From Bacteroidia bacterium (GTDB lineage Bacteria > Bacteroidota > Bacteroidia > 2-12-FULL-35-15), in NCBI GenBank assembly GCA_016786925.1, contig JAEUTU010000063.1, forward strand, positions 1-64,000: a DNA stretch of 64,000 nt, in the 5' to 3' direction. The number at the start of each line of letters is the position of its first letter. Positions within the stretch are counted from its first letter, which is position 1. Both the position numbers and the translations under genes were made by a program. This document shows, one piece after another, positions 26,490-35,057 of the stretch. The notes under the pieces were generated by a model. That model was not told where the DNA came from, did not search any database, and saw nothing but the letters and a program-made list of their open reading frames with translations.

Positions 26490-26490
26490 A

Positions 26491-28089
26491 TTGAAGACCT
26501 ATCAGTTATATCTGTTGTCGTTGCTAAGTGGACTTTTACTGGCATTCAGTTGGTTTCCGGCCGGTATCACTCCTTTGATATTTATTGCATTAGTTCCGCT
26601 TTTGATCGTTGAGCAATATGCTTTTTTGAATCGGGATAAAGTAAAACGCCTGACTCTTTTTGCAGCCACTTATCTTGCTTTTTTTACCTGGAACATATTA
26701 GTTACCTGGTGGGTGAAAAATGCTTCCATGGGTGGAGCAGCAATGGCTATTCTGGCGAATGCTTTATTGATGACAGGCGTGTTCCTGTTTTTCCATGCTG
26801 TTAAAAAAAGAGTAGATGAAAAATGGGGAAATATAGCATTCATTGTTTTTTGGATCAGCTTTGAATTTATTCATTTGGATTGGGATCTTACCTGGCCCTG
26901 GCTTACATTAGGTAATGTGTTTGCAGGTACGCTCGACTGGATCCAGTGGTATGAATACACCGGTGTGTTTGGTGGAAGTTTGTGGGTGCTGATGGTAAAT
27001 GTGCTTATCGTTTTTTATTTGTTTCGTAGTAATGAAAAGAAGCAATATATGAAGCGTGGAGCATGGATCGCTGCTCTTATTTTGATACCTATTTTTATTT
27101 CTAATGTAATAGGCGTCTTCGCAAACAAGCTATGGAAGGGCGGTATGCCGGTAGTGGTGGTGCAGCCGAATATAGATCCTTACAATGAAAAATTTTTCTC
27201 CAACTATCAGGAGCAGTTGCAAAAAATGCTTCAGCTGGCCGATCAAAAAGTAGATTCCACCACACAGTATCTTCTATTTCCTGAAACAGCCTTAACCGAA
27301 GATATTTGGGAGGAACAACTGGAGCAAAGTTGGAGCATCCAAACCTTACAAAGTTATATCAAAAAATTTCCGCAGCTAACCATCATTATAGGTGCAAGCA
27401 CCGCAAAAGTGTATCAACCGGGCGAAGCATTATCGGCTACTGCACGTAAGTTTACCAATGCAGATGCTTATTACGATGCCTACAATACTGCCATTCAACT
27501 GGATAGTACGGGGAAAATACAATTGTATCATAAGTCGAAGTTGGTGCCGGGAGTAGAGAAAATGCCTTTCCCGTTCATCTTTAAATATTTCGAAAAGTTT
27601 GCCATCGATCTGGGTGGAACCAGCGGAAGCTTGGGTTTGCAGGATGAGCGGACGGTCTTCTATTCACCCGATAGAACGGTAGGTGCAGCGCCTGTTATTT
27701 GTTATGAAAGTGTGTATGGAGAATATGTGGGAACCTACATAAATAATGGTGCTAATTTCATCTCCATCATTACCAATGATGGCTGGTGGGGCGATACACC
27801 CGGTTATAAACAGCATTTAAAATATGGCGCTTTGCGGGCCATAGAAACCCGCAAATGGATCGCCCGTTCGGCCAATACCGGTATTTCCTGTTTTATTGAT
27901 CCATTGGGCAATATAGAGCAAGCTACCTCCTGGTGGCAACCCGCTGTTATCGGGCAACGGATCACCTTGTCGGATACAAAGACCTTTTACACGCAATATG
28001 GCGATTATATTGCCCGTGCTGCCTTCTACAGCTCCTTGTTGCTGATCATTTATTCCCTGCTAATACGCTTAAAAATTCTCAAAAAATAG
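26491..28089 (+). CDS. lnt: Apolipoprotein N-acyltransferase
   Basis: About 532 residues from the TTG at 26491, one base after murI; a start at 26428 would overlap murI by 62 bases with no family support. Six to eight membrane helices (about 1-215) then a nitrilase-type periplasmic domain. The Glu-Lys-Cys triad is visible in LLFPETALTEDIW, LYHKSKLVPGVEKMPF and APVICYESVYGEY. It adds the third acyl chain to lipoproteins, in keeping with the many lipoprotein genes here. One more membrane helix lies at the C-terminus. Confidence 0.93.
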   Translation: MKTYQLYLLSLLSGLLLAFSWFPAGITPLIFIALVPLLIVEQYAFLNRDKVKRLTLFAATYLAFFTWNILVTWWVKNASMGGAAMAILANALLMTGVFLFFHAVKKRVDEKWGNIAFIVFWISFEFIHLDWDLTWPWLTLGNVFAGTLDWIQWYEYTGVFGGSLWVLMVNVLIVFYLFRSNEKKQYMKRGAWIAALILIPIFISNVIGVFANKLWKGGMPVVVVQPNIDPYNEKFFSNYQEQLQKMLQLADQKVDSTTQYLLFPETALTEDIWEEQLEQSWSIQTLQSYIKKFPQLTIIIGASTAKVYQPGEALSATARKFTNADAYYDAYNTAIQLDSTGKIQLYHKSKLVPGVEKMPFPFIFKYFEKFAIDLGGTSGSLGLQDERTVFYSPDRTVGAAPVICYESVYGEYVGTYINNGANFISIITNDGWWGDTPGYKQHLKYGALRAIETRKWIARSANTGISCFIDPLGNIEQATSWWQPAVIGQRITLSDTKTFYTQYGDYIARAAFYSSLLLIIYSLLIRLKILKK

Positions 28090-28097
28090 TACATTTG
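28090..28097 (+). promoter_or_regulatory. Probable -7 element of lpd
   Basis: TACATTTG directly after the lnt stop, 50 bases before the lpd ATG; exact TAnnTTTG, -33 box not clear. Confidence 0.4.
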
Positions 28098-28147
28098 CAG
28101 GCGCAAGGTTCTATTGCCTTGTATGAATCTCTAAATTCTGAAATACT

Positions 28148-29551
28148 ATGGAAAAATTTGATGTTACCATTATAGGTTCCGGTCCCGGTGGATACGTTGC
28201 CGCTATCCGTTGTGCCCAATTAGGTATGAAAACTGCCATTATTGAACGTTACAATACATTGGGTGGAACATGTTTGAATGTGGGTTGTATCCCATCAAAA
28301 GCATTGTTGGATTCTTCGGAGCATTATCACAATGCAACACATACATTCACTGAACATGGTATTGATGTAAAGGATGTAAAAGTGAATTTGAAACAGATGA
28401 TCAAACGTAAAGGTGATGTTGTAAAACAAACCTGCGATGGGATCAACTTTTTGATGAAAAAGAATAAGATCACTGTGTTCACAGGACATGGTTCTTTTGT
28501 AAATAAAAACACGATCGAGATTGCTGCAGCTGATGGTAAAAAAACACAGATCGAAACAGGCAAGACGATCATTGCTACCGGTTCAAAACCATCTTCTTTA
28601 CCGGGGATCACCATCGATAAAAAGCGCGTGATCTCTTCAACGGAAGCATTGGAATTGACAGAAGTGCCAAAACACATGGTGATCATTGGTGGAGGTGTTA
28701 TTGGTTTGGAATTAGGTTCTGTTTATGCACGTCTTGGTGCTAAGATCTCTGTTGTTGAATTTACAGGTGGTATCATCAGCACAATGGATGGTGCATTGGG
28801 AAAAGAATTGCAAAAGAGTTTAAAGAAATTAGGATTTGAATTTTACTTCAATCATAAAGTAACAGGTGTTACAACAAAAGGTAAAGATGTTACCGTAACT
28901 GCTGATAATGCGAAAGGTGAGAAAGTAGAGATCAAAGGTGACTATTGTTTAGTTTCTGTGGGTCGCAGACCATATACTGATAATTTAGGTTTGGATAAAG
29001 CAGGTGTGAAAGTAGATAACAGAGGTAAGATTGAAACCGATGATCATTTACAAACAAATGTAGCCGGTATCTATGCGATCGGTGACGTGGTGAAAGGTGC
29101 TATGTTGGCACACAAAGCAGAAGAAGAAGGAACATTTGTTGCAGAAACAATTGCCGGACAAAAACCACATATCAATTATAACTTGATCCCGGGTGTTGTT
29201 TATACTTGGCCGGAAGTAGCGGCTGTAGGATATACCGAGGAGCAATTAAAAGAGCAAGGTAAAAAATACAAATCAGGAATGTTCCCTTTCAAAGCAAGTG
29301 GTAGAGCACGTGCATCTATGGATACTGATGGATTTGTAAAAGTATTGGTCGATGAAGCTACGGATGAGATACTTGGTGTTCACATGATCGGGCCACGTGT
29401 AGCAGATATGATCGCAGAGGCAGTTGTTGCAATGGAATACCGTGCAAGTGCTGAAGATATTTCACGCATGAGTCATGCTCATCCTACATTCACCGAATCT
29501 TTTAAAGAAGCGTGTCTGGATGCTACTGCTAAACGTGCTTTGCATATCTAG
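28148..29551 (+). CDS. lpdA: Dihydrolipoyl dehydrogenase
   Basis: 467 residues, standard length. FAD enzyme that re-oxidises dihydrolipoamide in the pyruvate and 2-oxoglutarate dehydrogenase complexes and glycine cleavage. FAD site IIGSGPGGYVAAIRCAQLG; redox disulfide GGTCLNVGCIPSKALL; NAD site IIGGGVIGLELGSVYARLG; second FAD motif YAIGDVVKGAMLAHKAEEEG; catalytic His-Glu HAHPTFTES near the C-terminus. No E1/E2 genes nearby. Confidence 0.97.
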   Translation: MEKFDVTIIGSGPGGYVAAIRCAQLGMKTAIIERYNTLGGTCLNVGCIPSKALLDSSEHYHNATHTFTEHGIDVKDVKVNLKQMIKRKGDVVKQTCDGINFLMKKNKITVFTGHGSFVNKNTIEIAAADGKKTQIETGKTIIATGSKPSSLPGITIDKKRVISSTEALELTEVPKHMVIIGGGVIGLELGSVYARLGAKISVVEFTGGIISTMDGALGKELQKSLKKLGFEFYFNHKVTGVTTKGKDVTVTADNAKGEKVEIKGDYCLVSVGRRPYTDNLGLDKAGVKVDNRGKIETDDHLQTNVAGIYAIGDVVKGAMLAHKAEEEGTFVAETIAGQKPHINYNLIPGVVYTWPEVAAVGYTEEQLKEQGKKYKSGMFPFKASGRARASMDTDGFVKVLVDEATDEILGVHMIGPRVADMIAEAVVAMEYRASAEDISRMSHAHPTFTESFKEACLDATAKRALHI

Positions 29552-29559
29552 GTTGTTTT

Positions 29560-29586
29560 CACCACTAAGACACTTAGGACACAGAG
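29560..29586 (+). repeat. Left arm of an imperfect inverted repeat around the GxxExxY gene
   Basis: Begins CACCACTAAGACAC and ends GGACACAGAG. It is the imperfect reverse complement of 30018-30043. The two arms enclose exactly one gene (29622-30014), as the ends of a small mobile or cassette-like unit would. Confidence 0.75.
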
Positions 29587-29621
29587 TAAATTTGTAAAGT
29601 ATCGTCATAACTCAGAAATAT

Positions 29622-30014
29622 GTGAATGACATTGCTTATGAAATTGTTGGTTGTGCAATTGAAGTTCACAAAGAATTAGGTCCAGGGTTGTTGGAGTCTA
29701 TTTATGAAAAGTGTCTGGTTGAAGAATTGTTAGCACAAGGTTTTAAAGTTGAATCGCAATCTTCGGTTCCTTTAACATACAAGGGTAAAGATTTAGGTTT
29801 TAATTTAAAAATGGATATAGTGGTAGAAGACTTAATTGTAGTTGAGTTGAAATCCGTAGAATCAATCTTGCCTGTATTCAAAGCCCAACTGCTTACTTAT
29901 CTGAAGCTAGCCAACAAACCCAAGGGTTTGTTGATCAATTTTAATAATGAAAATATAACAAAAGATGGACTTGTTCCATTGGTAACAAAAGCTTTTTCTA
30001 ATCTACCTAAATAA
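29622..30014 (+). CDS. GxxExxY protein
   Basis: 130 residues from a GTG at 29622. The family-naming motif is present: LGPGLLESIYEKCL (G-x-x-E-x-x-Y), with EIVGCAIEVHKEL before it and a PD-(D/E)xK-like core NLKMDIVVEDLIVVELKSVESILPVFKAQLLTYL (Asp, Glu, Lys). Function unknown; a nuclease-like fold is inferred. In-frame codons before the GTG read I-T-Q-K-Y, which looks like the normal family N-terminus with ATA where ATG would be expected. Flanked by an inverted repeat (29560-29586, 30018-30043), typical of dispersed GxxExxY units. Confidence 0.85.
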   Translation: MNDIAYEIVGCAIEVHKELGPGLLESIYEKCLVEELLAQGFKVESQSSVPLTYKGKDLGFNLKMDIVVEDLIVVELKSVESILPVFKAQLLTYLKLANKPKGLLINFNNENITKDGLVPLVTKAFSNLPK

Positions 30015-30017
30015 TCA

Positions 30018-30043
30018 CTCAGTGCCTGTGTGCCTTAGTGGTG
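30018..30043 (-). repeat. Right arm of the inverted repeat around the GxxExxY gene
   Basis: Read on the minus strand it begins CACCACTAAGGCAC and ends GGCACTGAG, matching the left arm at 29560 over most positions. It ends nine bases before the hemH ATG, so it forms part of the hemH leader and probably supplied or displaced its original upstream region. Confidence 0.75.
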
Positions 30044-30052
30044 TCTTAAAAT

Positions 30053-31069
30053 ATGAAAACAGGCGTACTTCTTATTAATCTTGGAACACCCGACAGTCCT
30101 AGCACTCCGGATGTTAGAAAATATTTAACTCAATTTTTGAACGACCCGCGTGTGATCGATATCAATCCGGTTGGTCGTTTTTTATTGGTGAACGGGATCA
30201 TTGTTCCATTCCGTTCTTCTAAATCAGCTAAGCTGTATCAGGCAATTTGGACAAAAGAGGGTTCTCCTTTATTGATCAACAGCATCAAACAACGTGACCT
30301 GTTGCGTAAAGCATTGGGCGATGAGTATGTGGTGGAGTTAGGAATGCGTTATCAAAGTCCGAGTATTGAATCAGCGGTGGAGTTATTAAAGAAAGCAAAT
30401 GTCAGCAAGATCATTGCTATTCCTTTGTATCCGCAATATGCTACATCCAGCACTACTTCTTCTATTGAAGAAACACAACGTGTTTTGAAAAAATGGAAAG
30501 GACATCCACCGGTAACTTTTATCGATAACTTTTTTGATGATCCGGGATTCATTGATGCATGTGTGGAGAAGGCGAATCAATACGATCTGGAAGCGTATGA
30601 TTATTTTATATTCAGCTATCATGGTTTGCCGGAGCGTCAGATCACCAAAGCATCCAAAGAGTTCAGTGATGGTTCTTGTAAGATCGGTTCTTGCTGTGAT
30701 GTGATCACCGATAAAAATCGTTTGTGTTACCGTGCGAATTGTTTTGCAACTACACGTGCATTGGTAAAACGTTTGAATATTCCTGAAGGAAAATATCAAA
30801 GCACTTTTCAGTCGCGACTGGATGATAAATGGTTAAAGCCCTACAGCGATAAAGTGATCGAAGATCTTGCTAAGCAAGGAAAGAAAAAAGTGTTGGTGTT
30901 CTCTCCGGCATTTGTTGCTGATTGCCTGGAAACGATTCATGAAATTGGAACAGAATATCAGGAGATCTTTCATGAACATGGCGGTGATAAGATCCAGCTG
31001 GTGGAAAGTTTGAATGATAGTCCGGTTTGGGTGAATGCACTAAAAGACATTGTTTTAAAAGCAAAATAG
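30053..31069 (+). CDS. hemH: Ferrochelatase
   Basis: 338 residues. Inserts ferrous iron into protoporphyrin IX. Motifs: GVLLINLGTPDSPSTPDVRKYL, MRYQSPSI, IPLYPQYATSSTTSS, FSYHGLPER (metal-site His190). Five Cys fall between residues 209 and 230 (SCKIGSCCD, LCYRANCF), which could hold an iron-sulfur cluster as some bacterial ferrochelatases do. Its ATG is nine bases after the GxxExxY inverted repeat. A strong terminator follows. Confidence 0.95.
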   Translation: MKTGVLLINLGTPDSPSTPDVRKYLTQFLNDPRVIDINPVGRFLLVNGIIVPFRSSKSAKLYQAIWTKEGSPLLINSIKQRDLLRKALGDEYVVELGMRYQSPSIESAVELLKKANVSKIIAIPLYPQYATSSTTSSIEETQRVLKKWKGHPPVTFIDNFFDDPGFIDACVEKANQYDLEAYDYFIFSYHGLPERQITKASKEFSDGSCKIGSCCDVITDKNRLCYRANCFATTRALVKRLNIPEGKYQSTFQSRLDDKWLKPYSDKVIEDLAKQGKKKVLVFSPAFVADCLETIHEIGTEYQEIFHEHGGDKIQLVESLNDSPVWVNALKDIVLKAK

Positions 31070-31072
31070 AAG

Positions 31073-31104
31073 AAAGCCTCCGATACATTTCGGGGGCTTT
31101 TTTT
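31073..31104 (+). terminator. Intrinsic terminator after hemH
   Basis: Eleven-pair stem (AAAGCCTCCGA with TCGGGGGCTTT, one G-T pair), six-base loop, followed by a run of seven T. Confidence 0.88.
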
Positions 31105-31134
31105 ATTATATTTACTAATATAATCCAGTGTAAG

Positions 31135-31785
31135 GTGAGAACGGTTTTTACATTCGTATGCGTCATTTTATGTTCAGGTATTTTTGTTAGTTTTCATGCT
31201 CCGGCTGAATGGAAATTGCAAAAGAAAGAGCAGGGGATAAGTGTGTACACACGTATGGCCGAAAATTCAAAGTACAAGGAATTAAAATCGGTCACTCAAT
31301 ACAAAGCGTCATTGTCGGCTGTAATTGCGGTGATCAACGATAGGGCTTCTTATCCAAATTGGGTGTATCGTTGTGGAGAATGTAAAGTGATCAAAAAAAT
31401 AAGTGCTACCGATCTGTATCAATATCAAACAGTCGTAGCTCCCTGGCCGGTTGAAAATCGTGACTTTGTAGTTCATTATCAATTATCACAGGATCCTAAA
31501 ACAAAAGTGATCAATATCCATTCTTCTTGCCATCCTAACTTTTATCCCTTGCAGGAAAAACATGTCCGCATTCAGGAATTCCGTGCGCAGTGGATCATTT
31601 CTCCTCTGCCGAATGGATATGTGAATGTTGAATATCAATTGCTGGTGAATCCCGGTGGAAATATCCCTGCCTGGCTGGTCAATCTGGCGGTTGTTGATGG
31701 TCCTTTTGAAACTGCTTTAGGTATGAAGGAATGGATAAAAAAAGATATTTATCAACAGGCGAAACTGCCTTATATTGTTGATTAG
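31135..31785 (+). CDS. Exported START-domain protein
   Basis: About 216 residues from a GTG at 31135; the frame stays open into hemH, but only this start gives a signal peptide (TVFTFVCVILCSGIFVSF). The mature part is a START/SRPBCC lipid-binding domain: WKLQKKEQGISVYTR, SYPNWVYRCGECKVIKK, YQTVVAPWPVENRDFVVHY, PLPNGYVNVEYQLLVNPGGNIPAWLVN. START domains carry a lipid or sterol in a deep pocket. The next genes are lipid acyltransferases, so a lipid-binding role fits. Confidence 0.78.
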   Translation: MRTVFTFVCVILCSGIFVSFHAPAEWKLQKKEQGISVYTRMAENSKYKELKSVTQYKASLSAVIAVINDRASYPNWVYRCGECKVIKKISATDLYQYQTVVAPWPVENRDFVVHYQLSQDPKTKVINIHSSCHPNFYPLQEKHVRIQEFRAQWIISPLPNGYVNVEYQLLVNPGGNIPAWLVNLAVVDGPFETALGMKEWIKKDIYQQAKLPYIVD

Positions 31786-31822
31786 TATTCTTTAATAAGC
31801 GAAAATTTAGCAAACATTTTCT

Positions 31823-31830
31823 TATTTTTG
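31823..31830 (+). promoter_or_regulatory. Probable -7 element of the acyltransferase pair
   Basis: TATTTTTG, exact TAnnTTTG, 24 bases before the ATG at 31855; no clear TTG at -33. Confidence 0.4.
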
Positions 31831-31854
31831 AGCATCAGATACATTTAAACGTAT

Positions 31855-32748
31855 ATGTCAGAGGATAGAAAAAACATAGTTGTTCCGGAAAACGAAAAGT
31901 TCATCAACTTGGAGAAAGCGATCGCTTCCAAAAATCCAAAGCTGTTGAAATTTCTCCCCGGCTTTGTGTTGCGTTACATCAAAAAGATCGTCCATCAGGA
32001 GGAGTTGAATGTGGCCATTTATCTGGCGCGTAACCGTCATGGAGTCGATTTTGCCAATGCCGCTTTTGAAGAGTTTGGCGTTAAGTTCAAAGTAAAAGGG
32101 GAAGAGAACATTGTACGCAGCGGTGGTGTGATCATGGCTGCTAATCATCCTTTGGGTGGATTGGATGGTATCACTTTTATGAAGATCGTTTCGGATTACC
32201 GTCCGGATATCCGTTTCTTTGTGAACGACCTGCTGATGGCATTGAAAAATTATGCACCCATTTTTGTGCCTGTAAACAAGCACGGAAAAAATTCAAGCGA
32301 TTATGCCCGTAAGTTTGAAGAGGTGTATGCCGGTGATCAGTGTTTGCTTATTTTCCCTGCAGGATTAGTTTCCAGAAGAAATGATAAAGGTGTGGTCGAA
32401 GATCTCGTTTGGAAAAAAAGTTTTATCGTAAAAGCAATTCAGTATAAAAAGAATATTGTGCCTGTTTATATCGAGGGGCATAATTCAAAACGTTTTTACA
32501 ACCTGGCTTACTATCGTAAAAAGCTGGGAATAAAAGCGAACATCGAAATGTTTTATCTGGTAGATGAAATGTACCGTCAGCGCGGAAAAACGCTGACATT
32601 CACCTTTGGTGAGCCGATATCATGGGAAACATTTACCGATGATCATCCGGCAGAATACTGGTCGCAAAAAGTAAAAGAGCATGTGTATGCTTTGCAGAGT
32701 GGCGACCGCTCAAAAATGCTTCCAACCATTAAAAATGTAAATCAATAA
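31855..32748 (+). CDS. Lysophospholipid-type O-acyltransferase (GlsA/OlsA-like)
   Basis: 297 residues. Acyltransferase motif 1 is AANHPLGGLDG (His plus downstream Asp), followed by FVNDLLMALKNYAPIFVPVNKHG and the substrate motif LLIFPAGLVSRR. In this Bacteroidota subgroup the enzyme esterifies a lyso-aminolipid; in Bacteroides GlsA forms the O-ester of glycine lipid. The GNAT-type N-acyltransferase partner follows 12 bases later, the same pairing as glsB/glsA or olsB/olsA. Product (glycine, ornithine or other lipid) cannot be told from sequence. Confidence 0.75.
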   Translation: MSEDRKNIVVPENEKFINLEKAIASKNPKLLKFLPGFVLRYIKKIVHQEELNVAIYLARNRHGVDFANAAFEEFGVKFKVKGEENIVRSGGVIMAANHPLGGLDGITFMKIVSDYRPDIRFFVNDLLMALKNYAPIFVPVNKHGKNSSDYARKFEEVYAGDQCLLIFPAGLVSRRNDKGVVEDLVWKKSFIVKAIQYKKNIVPVYIEGHNSKRFYNLAYYRKKLGIKANIEMFYLVDEMYRQRGKTLTFTFGEPISWETFTDDHPAEYWSQKVKEHVYALQSGDRSKMLPTIKNVNQ

Positions 32749-32760
32749 TTATTGACGCGT

Positions 32761-33684
32761 ATGCAAGATATTATTCAACCGGTAGACAAAAAATTATTAG
32801 TAGCCGAACTTACACAAGAGCGTTTTGTTCGCGATGCCAACAATGGTGATAATAAGATCTATATCATTACTCACCACGATTCTCCCAATGTGATGCGTGA
32901 GATAGCTCGTTTGCGCGAAGTATCCTTCCGTGCAGCAGGTGGTGGTACCGGGCATGAGATCGATATTGATGAGTTTGATACTTCTGATGCTGCCTATAAA
33001 CAATTGATCGTTTGGGATCCGATCGCTCTGGAAATTGTGGGTGGTTACCGTTATATCAAATTAGGTGAAGCACCTGTTGTTGATGGGAAAGTGCATGTAG
33101 CAACCACCGAGTTGTTCAACTTCTCCGATCAGTTTGTGAAAGAGTTTGTTCCTTCTACTATTGAATTAGGACGTTCATTCGTTCAACCAAAATATCAGCC
33201 ATCAGCAGAGAACAGAAAAGGATTGTTCTCATTGGATAATCTTTGGGATGGATTGGGTGCTATTGTGGTGGACAATCCGGATGTTAAACATTTTTACGGT
33301 AAGGTAACCATGTACACCGATTTTAATGTTCCTGCGCGTGACATGATCCTTGCTTTCTTAACCTATTATTTCCCTGATAAAGATAAATTGGTGTATCCGA
33401 TCGTTCCATTGGGATTAAAAACGGATGTGTCTGCTTTCCTAGATTCTATCAAAGGTTTGCCATTTAAAGAAGGACACAAGATCTTGAATCAAAATGTTAG
33501 AGCATTGGGTGAAAACATTCCTCCAATGGTAAATGCGTACATGAATCTTTCATCTACCATGAAATTTTTTGGTACTGCATTGAACGATCATTTTGGTGAA
33601 GTGGAAGAGAGTGGAATATTAGTGACCATTGCGGATATTTACGATTCTAAAAAAGAACGTCACCTCGCATCATATAAAAAATAA
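32761..33684 (+). CDS. GNAT-family N-acyltransferase (GlsB/OlsB-like)
   Basis: 307 residues from the ATG at 32761 (TTG at 32752 rejected). Resembles the hemolysin-like acyltransferases that N-acylate an amino acid with a 3-hydroxy fatty acid from acyl-ACP: IARLREVSFRAAGGGTGHEIDIDEFD, LIVWDPIALEIVGGYRYIKL, TIELGRSFVQPKYQPS, LWDGLGAIV. Together with the gene before it this would make an N-acyl, O-acyl aminolipid for the membrane. Substrate inferred from family. Confidence 0.75.
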   Translation: MQDIIQPVDKKLLVAELTQERFVRDANNGDNKIYIITHHDSPNVMREIARLREVSFRAAGGGTGHEIDIDEFDTSDAAYKQLIVWDPIALEIVGGYRYIKLGEAPVVDGKVHVATTELFNFSDQFVKEFVPSTIELGRSFVQPKYQPSAENRKGLFSLDNLWDGLGAIVVDNPDVKHFYGKVTMYTDFNVPARDMILAFLTYYFPDKDKLVYPIVPLGLKTDVSAFLDSIKGLPFKEGHKILNQNVRALGENIPPMVNAYMNLSSTMKFFGTALNDHFGEVEESGILVTIADIYDSKKERHLASYKK

Positions 33685-33724
33685 TAACTGCTGATAGCAG
33701 ATCATAAAAAAGGAAATTATTTAC

Positions 33725-34330
33725 ATGGAGATCAAGTCAGCACAGTTTGTGATCAGTAATACGGATGTAAATAAATGTCCGGCTCCGCTTATGCCGGAGT
33801 ATGCATTCATTGGTCGCTCCAATGTTGGTAAATCTTCATTGATAAATATGTTATGTGTTCGAAAGGACATGGCCAAAACATCGGGCAAGCCCGGAAAAAC
33901 ACAATTGATCAATCACTTTTTGATCAATGAGAACTGGTACCTGGTCGATCTTCCCGGATATGGATACGCACAAGTTTCGCGCGAAAAACGTGAGAAATGG
34001 GAAGACTTCATTCGCCACTATATTCTTAACCGTCCGAATTTAATGTGTATGATGGTGTTGATCGATTCGCGTTTAGCACCACAACGTGTGGATCTTGAAT
34101 TTATGGAATGGTTGGGGGAGAATGGAATTCCATTTGTAATGGTGTTCACTAAAATGGATAAACTCACCAAGTCGAAAATTGCAGCCAACATCGAGAACTA
34201 TAAAAAAGAACTGCTGACTACCTGGGAAGAATTACCTACCATGTTCTATACTTCTTCGGAAGAACGTATGGGGCGCGATGAATTACTCGATTTTATTGAT
34301 AACAGTAATACACTGTTTGTAAAACCCTAA
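33725..34330 (+). CDS. engB: Ribosome biogenesis GTPase EngB (YsxC/YihA)
   Basis: 201 residues. G1 [15 protein letters not shown]2/switch [15 protein letters not shown]3 DLPGYGYA, G4 [10 protein letters not shown]5 [12 protein letters not shown]. Assists late assembly of the large ribosomal subunit. Its TAA overlaps the next gene's ATG by one base (TAATG). Confidence 0.96.
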   Translation: MEIKSAQFVISNTDVNKCPAPLMPEYAFIGRSNVGKSSLINMLCVRKDMAKTSGKPGKTQLINHFLINENWYLVDLPGYGYAQVSREKREKWEDFIRHYILNRPNLMCMMVLIDSRLAPQRVDLEFMEWLGENGIPFVMVFTKMDKLTKSKIAANIENYKKELLTTWEELPTMFYTSSEERMGRDELLDFIDNSNTLFVKP

Positions 34331-34995
34331 TGAAACCTGAGATCATTCAAACAGCCGATGGCTCTCATTCGCTCTATCTGAAAGAGCTGGATGAGCATTA
34401 TCATTCTGTGCATGGTGCCATTCAGGAAGGAATACATGTATTCATTAATGCCGGTTTGCAAGCCTGCAACAAAGAAAAAATTTCTATTCTTGAAATTGGT
34501 TTGGGTACCGGACTCAATGCTTTGCTTACATTAATGGAAGTGGAGCGATTCAACAAACAAGTTCATTATACCGCCATTGAAGCTTTTCCCTTGGAAGAGC
34601 AATTGATCAATCAGTTGAATTATGTTCAAGTGTTAAATGCGGGAACGTTGCGTGAACAGTTTGAACGTATGCATACATCAGCTTGGGGAGAGGAACAGCC
34701 GCTTAACAATAAATTTACTTTGTTGAAATTAAAAGGTCAATTGCAAACAACCGTTTTTCCTGCTACATACGATCTTATTTATTTTGATGCCTTTGGACCA
34801 CGCGTTCAGCCCGAAATGTGGACCGAAGAAATATTCTCGAAAATGTTTACCGTGCTTGCTCCCGGTGGAATGTTGGTGACCTATTGCGCGAAAGGTGAAG
34901 TGAAGCGAACCTTAAAAAAAGTTGGTTTTGTAGTGGAAACATTACCCGGTCCTCCCGGAAAGCGGGAGATGGTGAGGGCACGTAAGGAAATCTGA
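34330..34995 (+). CDS. mnmD: tRNA (mnm5s2U34) methyltransferase, MnmD type
   Basis: 221 residues. SAM-dependent enzyme resembling the N-terminal half of MnmC, which methylates nm5U at the wobble position of several tRNAs. SAM motif ILEIGLGTGLNALLTLMEV; catalytic-loop signature YFDAFGPRVQPEMWTEEIFSKM. There is no FAD-dependent MnmC half, so it is the stand-alone form. Coupled to engB by a one-base overlap. Confidence 0.9.
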   Translation: MKPEIIQTADGSHSLYLKELDEHYHSVHGAIQEGIHVFINAGLQACNKEKISILEIGLGTGLNALLTLMEVERFNKQVHYTAIEAFPLEEQLINQLNYVQVLNAGTLREQFERMHTSAWGEEQPLNNKFTLLKLKGQLQTTVFPATYDLIYFDAFGPRVQPEMWTEEIFSKMFTVLAPGGMLVTYCAKGEVKRTLKKVGFVVETLPGPPGKREMVRARKEI

Positions 34996-35004
34996 TAAAT
35001 CTTA

Positions 35005-35035
35005 TTGTTTTCTTCTTCAAATTCAGTTAGATTTG
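35005..35035 (+). promoter_or_regulatory. Promoter of the 35058 lipoprotein gene
   Basis: TTG (35005-35007), 20 bases, TAGATTTG (35028-35035); 22 bases from there to the ATG. Good fit to the Bacteroidota consensus. Confidence 0.65.
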
Positions 35036-35057
35036 TGTATATCTAAATTTCTCTCTT

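Noticed and set aside
26428-26490. Earlier start for lnt overlapping murI
   Set aside because: The added residues have no lnt features; the TTG at 26491 directly after the murI stop gives the normal N-terminus.
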